A stretch of DNA of 23,384 nucleotides, taken from an uncultured Eubacteriales bacterium (GTDB lineage Bacteria > Bacillota > Clostridia > Christensenellales > Borkfalkiaceae). The position numbers and the translations under genes are program-made. The DNA lies in NCBI GenBank assembly GCA_900554485.1, contig USHO01000010.1, positions 1 to 23,384 on the forward strand, given 5' to 3'. Shown one piece after another: positions 7,957 through 16,634 of this stretch. A model generated the notes under the pieces. The model worked only from the letters and a program-made list of their open reading frames with translations. It had not been told where the DNA came from and ran no database searches. The stretch's first letter is position 1; each line of letters begins with the position of its first letter.

Positions 7957-9651
7957 ATGAAAACGACGAAAAAATGTAAATTGTGGTTATTGTCCGTATT
8001 TGCGATTGCGTTTGTTTCGGTTTTCGCCGCATTTATCGGCGTAAACGTAACCGTCGCCCATGCGGAAGATTCTCAGACCGGAACTACCGTCTTTACCATG
8101 GTCGACGGCGTTCAGCTCAGATTGACCGAGGGCGGTGGTATACGTTTCAGGGTTAAAATGAGTACCGACGTAAAAAATAAAATATCCGATAGCGAAAACG
8201 TCACCCTGAATTTCGTTATAGCGCCGCGTGTCGCTTTCGATGCCGTCAACGGGGATTATGCAAAACTTGTTACAGCCGCGGCAAATACCGACGGTAAAGC
8301 GGTTGCGCGCGTTATGCAGGCAGATGAAACGAAATTTTACGAAGAAGACGGGTTTTATTATTCCAGTATCGTAATTTCAAACGTCAAAGAGGCGAACAGA
8401 ACGCTGGATATGTGTGCCGTGGCATACATAAACGACAACGGAGCGAACGACTTTGCCGGCTTTAACATTGCGACCGTAAGGGGTAACTTATACGACGTCA
8501 CGAATCAGGCTGTGCTTTACAGCAAAGAATATGCCGGTAAGATTTTCGCGAATACCGCCGACTACGGTTGGTACGGTAACGGCGCCTATCCGATTTTCGT
8601 AAATACTCAGGCTCAAAGCGATTCTTTAACGGAGTCGGTAAGCGGTGGTATCGATTTTACGGATAAGAAAATCTTAGTCGCCGATTCCGTTACGGTTGCC
8701 GACGAGGTTAAAAATCTTGTTACCGAAGTCACGACCGCAAACGTTGACGGTTTGCAGGAAGTAGTACTCGGCAATGCTACGACTTATAATATCAGTCTCG
8801 GAGATTACTCCTCCGCCACCGTGATAAAATCGTCTTTGGGCGGAGTTAAAGTCGCATATGCCGACGGCGCGTTGACGTTGAAAGACGAATTCAAGGCAAA
8901 CACTCAAAAGCACGGCAATCAGACGTTTACCGCGATAGTCGTAAAGGACGGCAAGTATTACTCCGTAAACGCAAATATTCTCGTCGTAACGAAAGAAATT
9001 ACAACGTTGGACGAACTTAAGTCGTCTCTTGCGCTTAGCGTAAAAAACAATATAAAGGTCAGATACGGATACTATAGATTAAATAATGATTTGACCTCTA
9101 ACGGATGGTATCAAAGCGGTTATGACAGACTTGCAGAACTCAGAACCGATCCCAATGCAGGATTCAGAGGAGTTTTCGACGGCAATAATAAAACGATAAC
9201 TACTTTTTTTGCCGAACCCGGTTTATTCGGTATTGTCGGAACGGGAGCCGTAATTAAAAATCTGACTATTTCGATGAGTAGTTGGGATTCCCGTTTTATG
9301 GCTTTCGGTTACGGTATGATCGGTGCGACGGTAGAAAATGTTACGGTCAATGTAAAAGGTGACGGTATAACAGACATACCGACCGATAAAGTAAGCGGAT
9401 TGTTGACCAGTATAGGCGCATACGGAAACACATTCAAAAATTTAACGATAAATGCAAGTAATACCAACGTTGACACCTTGTTCGGAAATTGCAAATACGG
9501 ATATAGCTATCCGACGGGCGCGGTGAATACATTTGAAAATTGTACGGTAAATATAAAATCGCTTATCGGACTAGTTTGTACCGACAATGCAAATAAAACC
9601 GTGTTGCCTTATACGAATGTAAACGGACTTACCGTTAATTTGGCGGCTTAA
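7957..9651 (+). CDS. Secreted protein with unknown N-terminal domain and C-terminal beta-helix module
   Basis: 564 residues. A Sec signal peptide (KTTKKCKLWLL...) has a likely cleavage after VAHA (residue 36); there is no lipobox Cys and no LPXTG anchor. Residues ~40-230 form a domain beginning TMVDGVQLRLTEGGGIRFRV, with a beta-rich pattern and a D-Y-G-W-Y-G-N segment; I do not recognise the family. An Ig-like segment (~262-345, LGDYSSATVIKSSLGG...KHGNQTF) resembles those in the giant lipoprotein. Residues 348-562 are the GLUG-like beta-helix module, encoded by DNA identical to the end of that gene, with GLFGIVGTGAVIKNLT at ~422. AAGGGG just upstream supports the ATG. It probably binds the same partner or ligand as module 4 of the giant lipoprotein. 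Confidence 0.82.
   Translation: MKTTKKCKLWLLSVFAIAFVSVFAAFIGVNVTVAHAEDSQTGTTVFTMVDGVQLRLTEGGGIRFRVKMSTDVKNKISDSENVTLNFVIAPRVAFDAVNGDYAKLVTAAANTDGKAVARVMQADETKFYEEDGFYYSSIVISNVKEANRTLDMCAVAYINDNGANDFAGFNIATVRGNLYDVTNQAVLYSKEYAGKIFANTADYGWYGNGAYPIFVNTQAQSDSLTESVSGGIDFTDKKILVADSVTVADEVKNLVTEVTTANVDGLQEVVLGNATTYNISLGDYSSATVIKSSLGGVKVAYADGALTLKDEFKANTQKHGNQTFTAIVVKDGKYYSVNANILVVTKEITTLDELKSSLALSVKNNIKVRYGYYRLNNDLTSNGWYQSGYDRLAELRTDPNAGFRGVFDGNNKTITTFFAEPGLFGIVGTGAVIKNLTISMSSWDSRFMAFGYGMIGATVENVTVNVKGDGITDIPTDKVSGLLTSIGAYGNTFKNLTINASNTNVDTLFGNCKYGYSYPTGAVNTFENCTVNIKSLIGLVCTDNANKTVLPYTNVNGLTVNLAA
8998..9643 (+). repeat. 646-bp identical repeat, copy 2
   Basis: The second copy of the block at 6549-7194, in the same orientation and reading frame. 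Identity begins at the ATT codon after GAA (GAG in copy 1) and ends on the first base of the codon after the shared Asn-Leu. The last two codons then differ (Val-Lys against Ala-Ala). The boundaries coincide with the beta-helix module, as in a module cassette. Confidence 0.97.
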
Positions 9652-9678
9652 TTACGGTCAAATAACAAAATGTGTAAT

Positions 9679-9708
9679 TCGGCGGGCGAAATGCGTTCCG
9701 TCCGCCGA
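9679..9708 (+). promoter_or_regulatory. Intercistronic GC-rich hairpin before the solute-binding protein gene
   Basis: Arms TCGGCGGGCG (9679-9688) and CGTCCGCCGA (9699-9708) form a 10-bp stem with one G-U pair in plus-strand RNA. No T-tract follows, so it is not an intrinsic terminator. It may mark an RNA processing or stabilisation point that sets a high level of the downstream binding-protein message. Confidence 0.6.
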
Positions 9709-9736
9709 TTCAAAAACAATCAAGGAGCAATCAAAG

Positions 9737-11497
9737 ATGAAAAACAATTTACTTAAAAAGACGATGTGCGCGGCTATGGCGTTATGCATGTCGGCGGCGA
9801 TGATTTCTTGCGGCAATAACGGCACTAATAATAACGGTGGCGGCGGTACTGCCACAACCGAAATAAGTTTTCTTCACTTCGAGGGTACTGCGACCAGAAA
9901 CGGCGCTATAAAATGGATTGAAGATGCGGCTCAGAGATTTACCGACCTCAAAAAAGACGAAGTATACGAGAGCGGGAAAAAGGGCGTTAAAGTCAGAGTA
10001 TCGACAAGCAAATTGATTCCTTACGAAACTCTCGGTTCTGACGGTAACGATATTTACCTTGACGAGGCTAAGGCTGATATGTACAGATATTCGGCGTCCA
10101 ATAACCTTCTTCAACTCGACGAAGTAATCGATTATATCAAAAACGATCAGAATCTGACTATCGATCCCGACGGCGAAAAGAGGTTGCTCGGATATGAGAG
10201 TGACGACGGTGTTCGCCATTATTACGGATTGCCTCAGTACGAGTGGTTTAACAGCCTTACTTACGACGTAGATTACTTTAATCAGGAAGGCTTTTATTTC
10301 GCTAAAGACGGAGCGACGAAATTCAAGACGTACGAAAGTAGTCTGGGTCTCGGAACTTCAAAATTCGTTGATACCTCGGATATACAGAAGTCATGCGGTC
10401 CCGACGGCGAATACGGTACAATCGACGACGGTCTGCCGTCTTCGCTGGAAGAATTCGCGCAACTCTGCGAATATATCAAATATAAAGGCGGTTCGCCGTT
10501 TATCATTCCCGGCGGAGGGTCTGTGTATTCGTTCCATATGACGCAGGCTATCTGGGCGGCTCTCGAAGGCGCGGAAACGCTGAAGAGCATCACCGCGAAC
10601 TTCTCCGACAAACCCGTAACCGTAGTCAAAGGTTTCAATGCCGGAGAGTATTTCTTCGGCGACAAAAAGATTTTGATGCCCGAAACCGAAGACGTTGTTC
10701 TGAACAATACCAACGGTTATAAAATGTACGATATGGCGTCCAGATATTACGCGCTTGCATTTATGCAACTTGCCGTAGATAACGGCTGGTTCCATTCCGA
10801 AAGTTTAGACACGAGTACTACCGCCGATACGGTGCAGGCGACGTTTATCTCCCCTGACAAAGAGAGAGCGGCTATGTATATAGACGGAACTTATTGGTAT
10901 CATGAGGCTCAGCTTAGCAGTCTTGCTCCGTTTGAAATGTGGGAAATGACTAACCCGGGCAAACCGCGTAATCTCAGTTTTATGAATTTGCCGTCTCAAC
11001 TTAAAGGCTCCGTCAAGGAAGGTCAGGGTAAAAAGAACACGATACTTGACGTCGGTTCGTCTTATATATTCGTAAACAAGCAGGTCGAACAGAACGAAGG
11101 AAGAAAGAGAGCGGTTCTCGATTTCCTGAAATTCCTTTACTCCGAAAAAGAACTTGCGACGTTTACCGAAACCCTCGGTATGACTATTCCTATAAACTAT
11201 AAATACGACAAGACCAAACTCGGTGACTATTATTACACCAGCCTTGCCGAAATAATCGAAACTTCCAACGTTATCGCTACGGCATCCGATAATCCTATTC
11301 AGTATAAAAATCTGGCTAATTTCCTTCTCGGATTCGGCGGTGCGCTCAACTATTTCGACGTAAAGGGCGAAACTCATATGGAAGGTTATTTCGATGCTTA
11401 CAAGAAAGGAATAACCGCGCAGACGATTTTTACAGGGTCATGTCTCAGCAGTGCGACGTGGGAAACCTTGCTGAAAAACGCGGGCGTTAAAGCTTAA
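9737..11497 (+). CDS. ABC transporter solute-binding lipoprotein (family 1, carbohydrate type)
   Basis: 586 residues. A lipoprotein signal ends in MISC (Cys25), followed by an Asn/Gly-rich linker (NNGTNNNGGGG). The rest has the look of a large family-1 extracellular sugar-binding protein: ISFLHFEGTATRNGAIKWIE near the start, a hinge strand with YGLPQYEWFNSLTYDVDYFN (~155-180), GLPSSLEEFAQLCEYIK (~235) and a C-terminal ...KRAVLDFLKFLYSEKELATF segment. It would capture the substrate outside the cell and pass it to the two permeases that follow. AAGGAG (9722-9727) stands 9 bases before the ATG. At 586 residues it is longer than typical sugar-binding proteins of about 420-450. The substrate cannot be told. 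Confidence 0.9.
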   Translation: MKNNLLKKTMCAAMALCMSAAMISCGNNGTNNNGGGGTATTEISFLHFEGTATRNGAIKWIEDAAQRFTDLKKDEVYESGKKGVKVRVSTSKLIPYETLGSDGNDIYLDEAKADMYRYSASNNLLQLDEVIDYIKNDQNLTIDPDGEKRLLGYESDDGVRHYYGLPQYEWFNSLTYDVDYFNQEGFYFAKDGATKFKTYESSLGLGTSKFVDTSDIQKSCGPDGEYGTIDDGLPSSLEEFAQLCEYIKYKGGSPFIIPGGGSVYSFHMTQAIWAALEGAETLKSITANFSDKPVTVVKGFNAGEYFFGDKKILMPETEDVVLNNTNGYKMYDMASRYYALAFMQLAVDNGWFHSESLDTSTTADTVQATFISPDKERAAMYIDGTYWYHEAQLSSLAPFEMWEMTNPGKPRNLSFMNLPSQLKGSVKEGQGKKNTILDVGSSYIFVNKQVEQNEGRKRAVLDFLKFLYSEKELATFTETLGMTIPINYKYDKTKLGDYYYTSLAEIIETSNVIATASDNPIQYKNLANFLLGFGGALNYFDVKGETHMEGYFDAYKKGITAQTIFTGSCLSSATWETLLKNAGVKA

Positions 11498-11512
11498 ATC
11501 AGAATTTGCGTA

Positions 11513-11571
11513 GGTCGGTAAAATTTTACGACCGTTAGGCGAAACCGCCGGCGGTTGCCAATATCGGGCAA
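11513..11571 (+). promoter_or_regulatory. Hairpin cluster between binding-protein and permease genes
   Basis: The 111-base gap holds three inverted repeats: GGTCG...CGACC (11513-11533, with an AT-rich inner stem), the perfect palindrome AACCGCCGGCGGTT (11543-11556) and TTGCC-7-GGCAA (11555-11571). No T-tract follows. Such structures after a binding-protein gene commonly protect the upstream message and reduce permease expression; that role is inferred here. Confidence 0.55.
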
Positions 11572-11608
11572 TCGTCGACGGCGAAGCATTTTCAGAGGTA
11601 TATTTACG

Positions 11609-12556
11609 ATGGTGTCCGGTAAAACAGGCAAGAGAATCATTATAGAGAATAAACGCAAAGCGCTTTTTTCGCTTATAATGCTTGCGATTCCCATTCTGCA
11701 TTTTTTGGTTTTTTACCTGTATATAAATTTAAGTTCGTTTTCGTTGGCGTTCAAAAAGTATGAGATCGTCGAGGGAACGGGACTTGTTTCGAGTTTCGCA
11801 AAATTCGACAATTTCAAAGACGCATTCAATCTGCTTTTCAGCGCAAGCGGTTGGGGAAAGATAAAAAATTCGCTTATTTTTGAATCGGTAAACTTGTTTT
11901 TAGTCACGCCGCTTACCCTTATTTTCGCATTTTATATTTATAAAAAGGCTTTTATGGGTAAGTTCTTCAAGGTTATGCTGTTTATGCCGTATATCCTTTC
12001 GGAGATAATAGTCGCGACTTTGTACAAGTATATGACTAACAACATAATACCCTACATTGTGCAGTCATGGTTCGGCGTTGAAATTCCGCAACTTCTTGCG
12101 GATGCGAAAACGCAGATGGCTACGGCGATTATTTTTAATATAATAATGTGGTTCGGCATAAACAGCCTTATTTATTCCAGCGCGATGGAAGACGTCAATA
12201 TTTCGATGTCGGAGGCAGCGCAACTGGACGGGGCGAATGTTGCGCAGGAATTTATATACGTTACCGTTCCCACGATATTCCCGACGATAGTCACGTTGTT
12301 TATCGTGGCGTTGGCGGCGGTATTTACCGATCAGTTCAGAATGCTTTCGCTGTTCTATTATCTGCCCGGCGGGCTCGATAATATGGGGTTCTATCTCTAT
12401 ATGCAGGCAAGCAGAGCCGACGTAATCCCCAACGGTGCGGCAGATCTGACTTACGGCGCGCTGTCTGCCATGGGACTTTTGCTTTCCTTTATCGTTATAC
12501 CCGTAACGCTTGTTACGCGACATCTTCTTAATAAGTACGGACCGAGGGCGGATTGA
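11609..12556 (+). CDS. ABC sugar transporter permease 1
   Basis: 315 residues, an integral membrane protein with about six hydrophobic segments: ALFSLIMLAIPILHFLVFYL, SVNLFLVTPLTLIFAFYIY, VMLFMPYILSEIIVATLY and three more. The binding-protein-dependent transport signature EAAQLDGANVAQEFIYVTVP (the EAA loop that contacts the ATPase) is clear at ~210-230. The ATG at 11609 is preferred over an upstream in-frame TTG at 11555, because AGAGGT lies 9 bases before it and the extra residues would be an Arg-rich translation of the intercistronic hairpins. It pairs with the next permease to form the channel. No ATPase gene is present in the window, so a shared MsmK-type ATPase elsewhere is likely. Confidence 0.92.
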   Translation: MVSGKTGKRIIIENKRKALFSLIMLAIPILHFLVFYLYINLSSFSLAFKKYEIVEGTGLVSSFAKFDNFKDAFNLLFSASGWGKIKNSLIFESVNLFLVTPLTLIFAFYIYKKAFMGKFFKVMLFMPYILSEIIVATLYKYMTNNIIPYIVQSWFGVEIPQLLADAKTQMATAIIFNIIMWFGINSLIYSSAMEDVNISMSEAAQLDGANVAQEFIYVTVPTIFPTIVTLFIVALAAVFTDQFRMLSLFYYLPGGLDNMGFYLYMQASRADVIPNGAADLTYGALSAMGLLLSFIVIPVTLVTRHLLNKYGPRAD

Positions 12557-12557
12557 T

Positions 12558-13583
12558 ATGAAAAAGAGAACGAAAAAAAATGCGGTGACAACCGTAATAC
12601 TCGTAATTGTTTTTACGATACTGATAATCTATTCGTTATCGGTGATATTGTCTTTGGTCTGGGGTGTTCTGACTTCGCTTAAAAGTTGGTATGATTTTGA
12701 AGGAAAAATACCGGGTCTCGGTAAAAACTATCTCGGGTTTCCTAATCTCGACGCATCTCTCGTCAGCCCGAACGGAAAACTGATTCTTCACAGTCGCAGG
12801 GAGTTTTTTCAATTATTCAATTATAAAACCGTAGTCGAAAGTTTTGTAATGAACAAATCGACCGAATATTACGTAAACGGCTCGATGGAAAAAATATCGC
12901 ATTCTACGAAGGTGTGGTTCGGCGATCCGACAAAGGGCGCGACGTTTGTCGATATTTTGATAAATACCATACTTTATACCGTAGGCGGCGCAGGAATAAT
13001 GTGCTTTATGCCGGCGTTGACCGCATATATAACCGCGAAATACGATTATGTATGGTGTAAAGCGCTGCATATCATAAACATCGTCATAATGTGCATACCT
13101 ATCGTCGGAAGGTATCCGACCGAATTGACGTTTTTGAGAAACAGCGGATTGTACGATACGATGCTCGGTAACTACGTTCAGAAAATGACCGGTGCCGGCA
13201 CTTACTATCTGGTATATTACGCATTTTTCAAAGGTCTTTCAAACGTGTACCGCGACGCCGCCGAAATAGACGGGGCGTCCGAGCTGGCGATAACGTTCAG
13301 AATTTATTTTCCGCTCGCGCAGAAAATGATTCTTACTGTATTTCTCATTCAGTTCGTAAATCTGTGGAACGATTATCAGACGTTGTATCTGTATCTTCCG
13401 TCTTATCCGACGCTGGCATACTCGGTGTTCTATCTTGTAATCGAATCGTCTAACAGCCAGTTGAAAACAATACCGATGACTATGGCTGCGTGTATGCTCT
13501 TGGCTGTGCCGGTATTGATATTGTTTATTATATTCAAAGATAAACTGATGGGCAGCATATCGCTCGGCGGTATCAAGGAATAA
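12558..13583 (+). CDS. ABC sugar transporter permease 2 with enlarged extracellular loop
   Basis: 341 residues. The first hydrophobic segment is TTVILVIVFTILIIYSLSVI and the EAA signature is DAAEIDGASELAITF (~230-245). The stretch between the first membrane segment and the conserved DILINTILYTVGGAG (~40-135) is about 100 residues and includes SWYDFEGKIPGLGKNYLGFP and REFFQLFNYKTVVESF. Usual second permeases are about 275-300 residues, with a much shorter loop. ATG at 12558 begins one base after the stop of permease 1, so translation is coupled; an in-frame upstream ATG at 12510 would overlap the previous gene. The loop faces outside and could contact the large binding protein. Confidence 0.9.
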   Translation: MKKRTKKNAVTTVILVIVFTILIIYSLSVILSLVWGVLTSLKSWYDFEGKIPGLGKNYLGFPNLDASLVSPNGKLILHSRREFFQLFNYKTVVESFVMNKSTEYYVNGSMEKISHSTKVWFGDPTKGATFVDILINTILYTVGGAGIMCFMPALTAYITAKYDYVWCKALHIINIVIMCIPIVGRYPTELTFLRNSGLYDTMLGNYVQKMTGAGTYYLVYYAFFKGLSNVYRDAAEIDGASELAITFRIYFPLAQKMILTVFLIQFVNLWNDYQTLYLYLPSYPTLAYSVFYLVIESSNSQLKTIPMTMAACMLLAVPVLILFIIFKDKLMGSISLGGIKE

Positions 13584-13592
13584 GGAGTAAAA

Positions 13593-16500
13593 ATGGTGAA
13601 AACAAAAAAGGTAAAAATTTTATTGACTTTGCTTGTCGCCGTGGTCGCAACTTTGGCGATTGCGCTTTTGTCGGGGCAAAAAAACGACAAAAAAGTTTTT
13701 GCCGCGGAGTTGTCGGTTGACGGTATTAAAACCGATTATCTGTGTAACGATTATTTTAACGTTCCCAAATCGGCGACCGTGATAGTCGACGGGGAGGAAT
13801 ATGTTTCCGATTCGTTTTATGTAGTATTGCCCGACGGTAATCGAGTTTCTTCGTCCGGGTTGGTTCTGAGTGAATGCGGAGATTATTCTGTCGTTTACGA
13901 AAAGAAACTTAACGACAGGTATTACAGCGCATCGAAGAGTTTTTCGGTCAGAAAAAAAGTGTTTGAGTTGACTTCCGGCAGCGAAAGTGTAAAATACGGC
14001 GCGCTTAACAAGCAGTTTGTTGCCATGGGGTATGCCGAAGGGCTTAAAATCGGACTGGCAGAAGGCGATGTGTTCGCATTCAATAAACCGTTCGACATTT
14101 ACGAAAACAATCTCGAAGATCTGCTTTCGTTTAACTGTATGCAAACCGAACCCGCGCTTTGCAATTTCATCACGTTAAGACTTACCGACTGTTACGACCC
14201 GTCGATATATCTCGATATAACGTATAAACGAGGCGAAAGATATTATTCGACTAATATCGTTGCAGGGACGTGTGGCGGAAAGACGGTGGGACTTGTTCAG
14301 AATGAACAGGGGAACGTCAAGGTCGGAAATACGTCTTACGAAATAGGTAAGGAAGGAACCACCGTATACGGCAACAATCCCGATAACGGGAACTATTCCA
14401 ACCTGAGTTATTATCTCGATACGTCGGATAACGGTAAAATCAAAATTTACGTCCGCGTAGGCGACGGAATGTCGAATGCTCTCGTATCGGAGATTAACAA
14501 CGATAAAGCGTATCAGTATTCGTTTAATGGCTTTACCGACGGAAACGTGTTTTTGTCGCTCAGAGCATCTTCGCTCGTCGGAGTGACCGAGGCGCCGATC
14601 GAAATTGCCAGAATAGGGAATCTCGCAGGTAAAGACTTTTTGTCCGCGACTTATCACGACGACGATCTGAGCCCGATATTTTATCCGAACGATTTTGAAA
14701 AAGAATATAAAGTCGCAACCGGTAAAGAATTATCCGTACCCGTTGTCGAGGCTTACGACGATTACGGAATAAGCGGTATTGCCGATTATGTCGTTACTTA
14801 CGAAAAGAACACTGCGGGCGCAAGCAACGTTACCGTTAAAAACGGAAAGTTTACGCCGATGAAGAACGGTTCGTATACGATCGATTATCGCGCTTATGAC
14901 GTTTACGGAAATCTCGGCGAACTCTCGCTTAATCTTTACGCTATAGACGCGACGGACGGAATATCCGCCGTCAAAGGATTGAATTCCGACGTCTCTGCCG
15001 GTGAAAGATATAAATTGTCCGATATAGTAAAAATCACGTCTCTTAACGAGAATATTCTGAACGTAAACGTTACGATGGAAACGCCCGACGGCGAAACGGT
15101 TGTCGCGGACAGTTTCGGGCAATCGTACCTATTCGACAAAGTCGGAGAATATACGATTAAATATTCGTATTCGGATATATTTTACGGCGGAGAATTTACG
15201 GCGAACGTAAACGTCGTTCCGAACGCGACTCCGAAATTCGTAAACGACAAATTGTATACTAACAGATATTATATTAAAAACGCCGAATATTCGCTTTTCA
15301 ACGTAAATGCGATGAATTATACGAAAGGCGGCAGCGAGGCGGTTGCTACCAAGACATATGTTTCGTATGACGGCGGAGAATACGTCGAAATCAATGCGAA
15401 GAAGTTTACCGTAGCGGGAAACAGAACGATTAAATTCAAAACCGTATGCGCAGATAACGAAAACGTTTATATCGAAAGCGCGGAATTGCCGATTATAGAC
15501 GCGGGTTACGGCAGCGACGGAACGGTAGAAATCGCCGACTACTTTGCGGGAAATATGAGCGTCGCTATCGCGGGCAGGATTCCCGAACTTACGGCGAATT
15601 CTTCCGACGCGTATTTTGAATTTATAAATCCCGTGTTATTCAGCCAATTCGGTCTCGGGTTTGAAATTCCGTCGACAGACGACGGCAGAAAACAGAGCGT
15701 CGGTTCGATGACGATAACTCTTACCGATTATTTCGATCCCGATAACAAATACGAAATCAACATAAGCGGCAAAAACGGAAAATTCGCCGCGACGGTAAAC
15801 GGGGAAAGTCATTCTCTCGGTAAAGACTGGAACGGCGAAAGGCTTTCGGTAAAAATTTACGGCGGGGTATTGCTTGTCGGAACGAGAAACATCGAAACGA
15901 CCAATCCGTTTGAAAGCAGTTTATGCTTTATGTCCGTCAGGTTCGACGGCGTAAAAGCAGGGTTCAAAGTCAGGGTCGACGAAGTATGCAATCAGGGATT
16001 GACCACCGTAAGTTCCGGTTCGACGAAAGTCGGCGACGAAGTGTCTCCGCTGGTCTATGCGAAGATGCCCGAAAAAGTCGGTTCGCTCCGCCAGGAAATA
16101 GTTATTTCGAGACCTTACGCGACCGACGTGTTATCTCCTTCGTCTTACGAAAAACTCTCTTTAACCGTATACAAAAACGGTAAACCCATAAAAGATGTAA
16201 ACGGAAGAGAGTTGAAAGGGGTTACCGATTTTGAAAACGAGATCAAATTCGTGCTCGAAGAATTCGGTAAATATTCCGTAATGTATAATTACACCGACGG
16301 CGTCGGCAAAGAATCTACGCCGTTATATCAGATTATTACGGTAGTAGACGTCGAGGCTCCCGTACTGGTTTTACCTGACGAGGGCAAGACGATCGATGCG
16401 GAAGTCGGCAAGGCGTTCAAACCCGATTTCGAGGCGACCGACAACGTTACGGATACAAGCAAACTTAAGGTTTATTACGTCGTAAAAGATTCCGACGAGA

Positions 16501-16625
16501 ACTTTGTCATGACAACGACTTCCGACATCGTGATTTCCGTACAAGGTAAATATACGATTATAGTTTACGTCGTAGACGAGGCAGGTAACGGCGTAAGCAA
16601 GAGTTATTATGTCAACGTCAGATAA
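13593..16625 (+). CDS. Large secreted multidomain protein with two lectin-like and several Ig-like domains
   Basis: 1010 residues. A signal peptide (KILLTLLVAVVATLAIALL) with likely cleavage near VFAA (~38); no lipobox, sortase motif or other anchor. Two related beta-rich domains share the pattern LTD.[CY][YF]DP...Y.[IL][DN]I and a K-hydrophobic-Y/K-hydrophobic end: ~125-345 (LRLTDCYDPSIYLDITYKRG) and ~640-800 (ITLTDYFDPDNKYEINISG). They look like concanavalin/LamG-type carbohydrate-binding folds. Ig-like domains lie between (~365-545, SYTIDYRAYDVYGN; EYTIKYSYSD) and at the C-terminus (~920-1010, FEATDNVTD...GKYTIIVYVVDEAGN). AAGGAG overlaps the stop codon of permease 2, 5 bases before the ATG. 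Likely role: extracellular ligand binding beside the importer. No catalytic domain is recognised. Confidence 0.82.
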   Translation: MVKTKKVKILLTLLVAVVATLAIALLSGQKNDKKVFAAELSVDGIKTDYLCNDYFNVPKSATVIVDGEEYVSDSFYVVLPDGNRVSSSGLVLSECGDYSVVYEKKLNDRYYSASKSFSVRKKVFELTSGSESVKYGALNKQFVAMGYAEGLKIGLAEGDVFAFNKPFDIYENNLEDLLSFNCMQTEPALCNFITLRLTDCYDPSIYLDITYKRGERYYSTNIVAGTCGGKTVGLVQNEQGNVKVGNTSYEIGKEGTTVYGNNPDNGNYSNLSYYLDTSDNGKIKIYVRVGDGMSNALVSEINNDKAYQYSFNGFTDGNVFLSLRASSLVGVTEAPIEIARIGNLAGKDFLSATYHDDDLSPIFYPNDFEKEYKVATGKELSVPVVEAYDDYGISGIADYVVTYEKNTAGASNVTVKNGKFTPMKNGSYTIDYRAYDVYGNLGELSLNLYAIDATDGISAVKGLNSDVSAGERYKLSDIVKITSLNENILNVNVTMETPDGETVVADSFGQSYLFDKVGEYTIKYSYSDIFYGGEFTANVNVVPNATPKFVNDKLYTNRYYIKNAEYSLFNVNAMNYTKGGSEAVATKTYVSYDGGEYVEINAKKFTVAGNRTIKFKTVCADNENVYIESAELPIIDAGYGSDGTVEIADYFAGNMSVAIAGRIPELTANSSDAYFEFINPVLFSQFGLGFEIPSTDDGRKQSVGSMTITLTDYFDPDNKYEINISGKNGKFAATVNGESHSLGKDWNGERLSVKIYGGVLLVGTRNIETTNPFESSLCFMSVRFDGVKAGFKVRVDEVCNQGLTTVSSGSTKVGDEVSPLVYAKMPEKVGSLRQEIVISRPYATDVLSPSSYEKLSLTVYKNGKPIKDVNGRELKGVTDFENEIKFVLEEFGKYSVMYNYTDGVGKESTPLYQIITVVDVEAPVLVLPDEGKTIDAEVGKAFKPDFEATDNVTDTSKLKVYYVVKDSDENFVMTTTSDIVISVQGKYTIIVYVVDEAGNGVSKSYYVNVR

Positions 16626-16634
16626 GGAGTGATT

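Noticed and set aside
6549..9643. Insertion sequence or transposon as cause of the identical repeats
   Set aside because: No transposase, terminal inverted repeats or target duplication is seen; the repeat boundaries lie within coding frames and match a protein module.
11555..11608. TTG start that would add 18 residues to permease 1
   Set aside because: The extra segment translates intercistronic inverted repeats into an Arg-rich stretch, while the ATG at 11609 has AGAGGT at good spacing.
16540..16625. Sortase anchoring of the 1010-residue secreted protein
   Set aside because: The protein ends in YYVNVR right after an Ig-like domain, without LPXTG, hydrophobic segment or basic tail.
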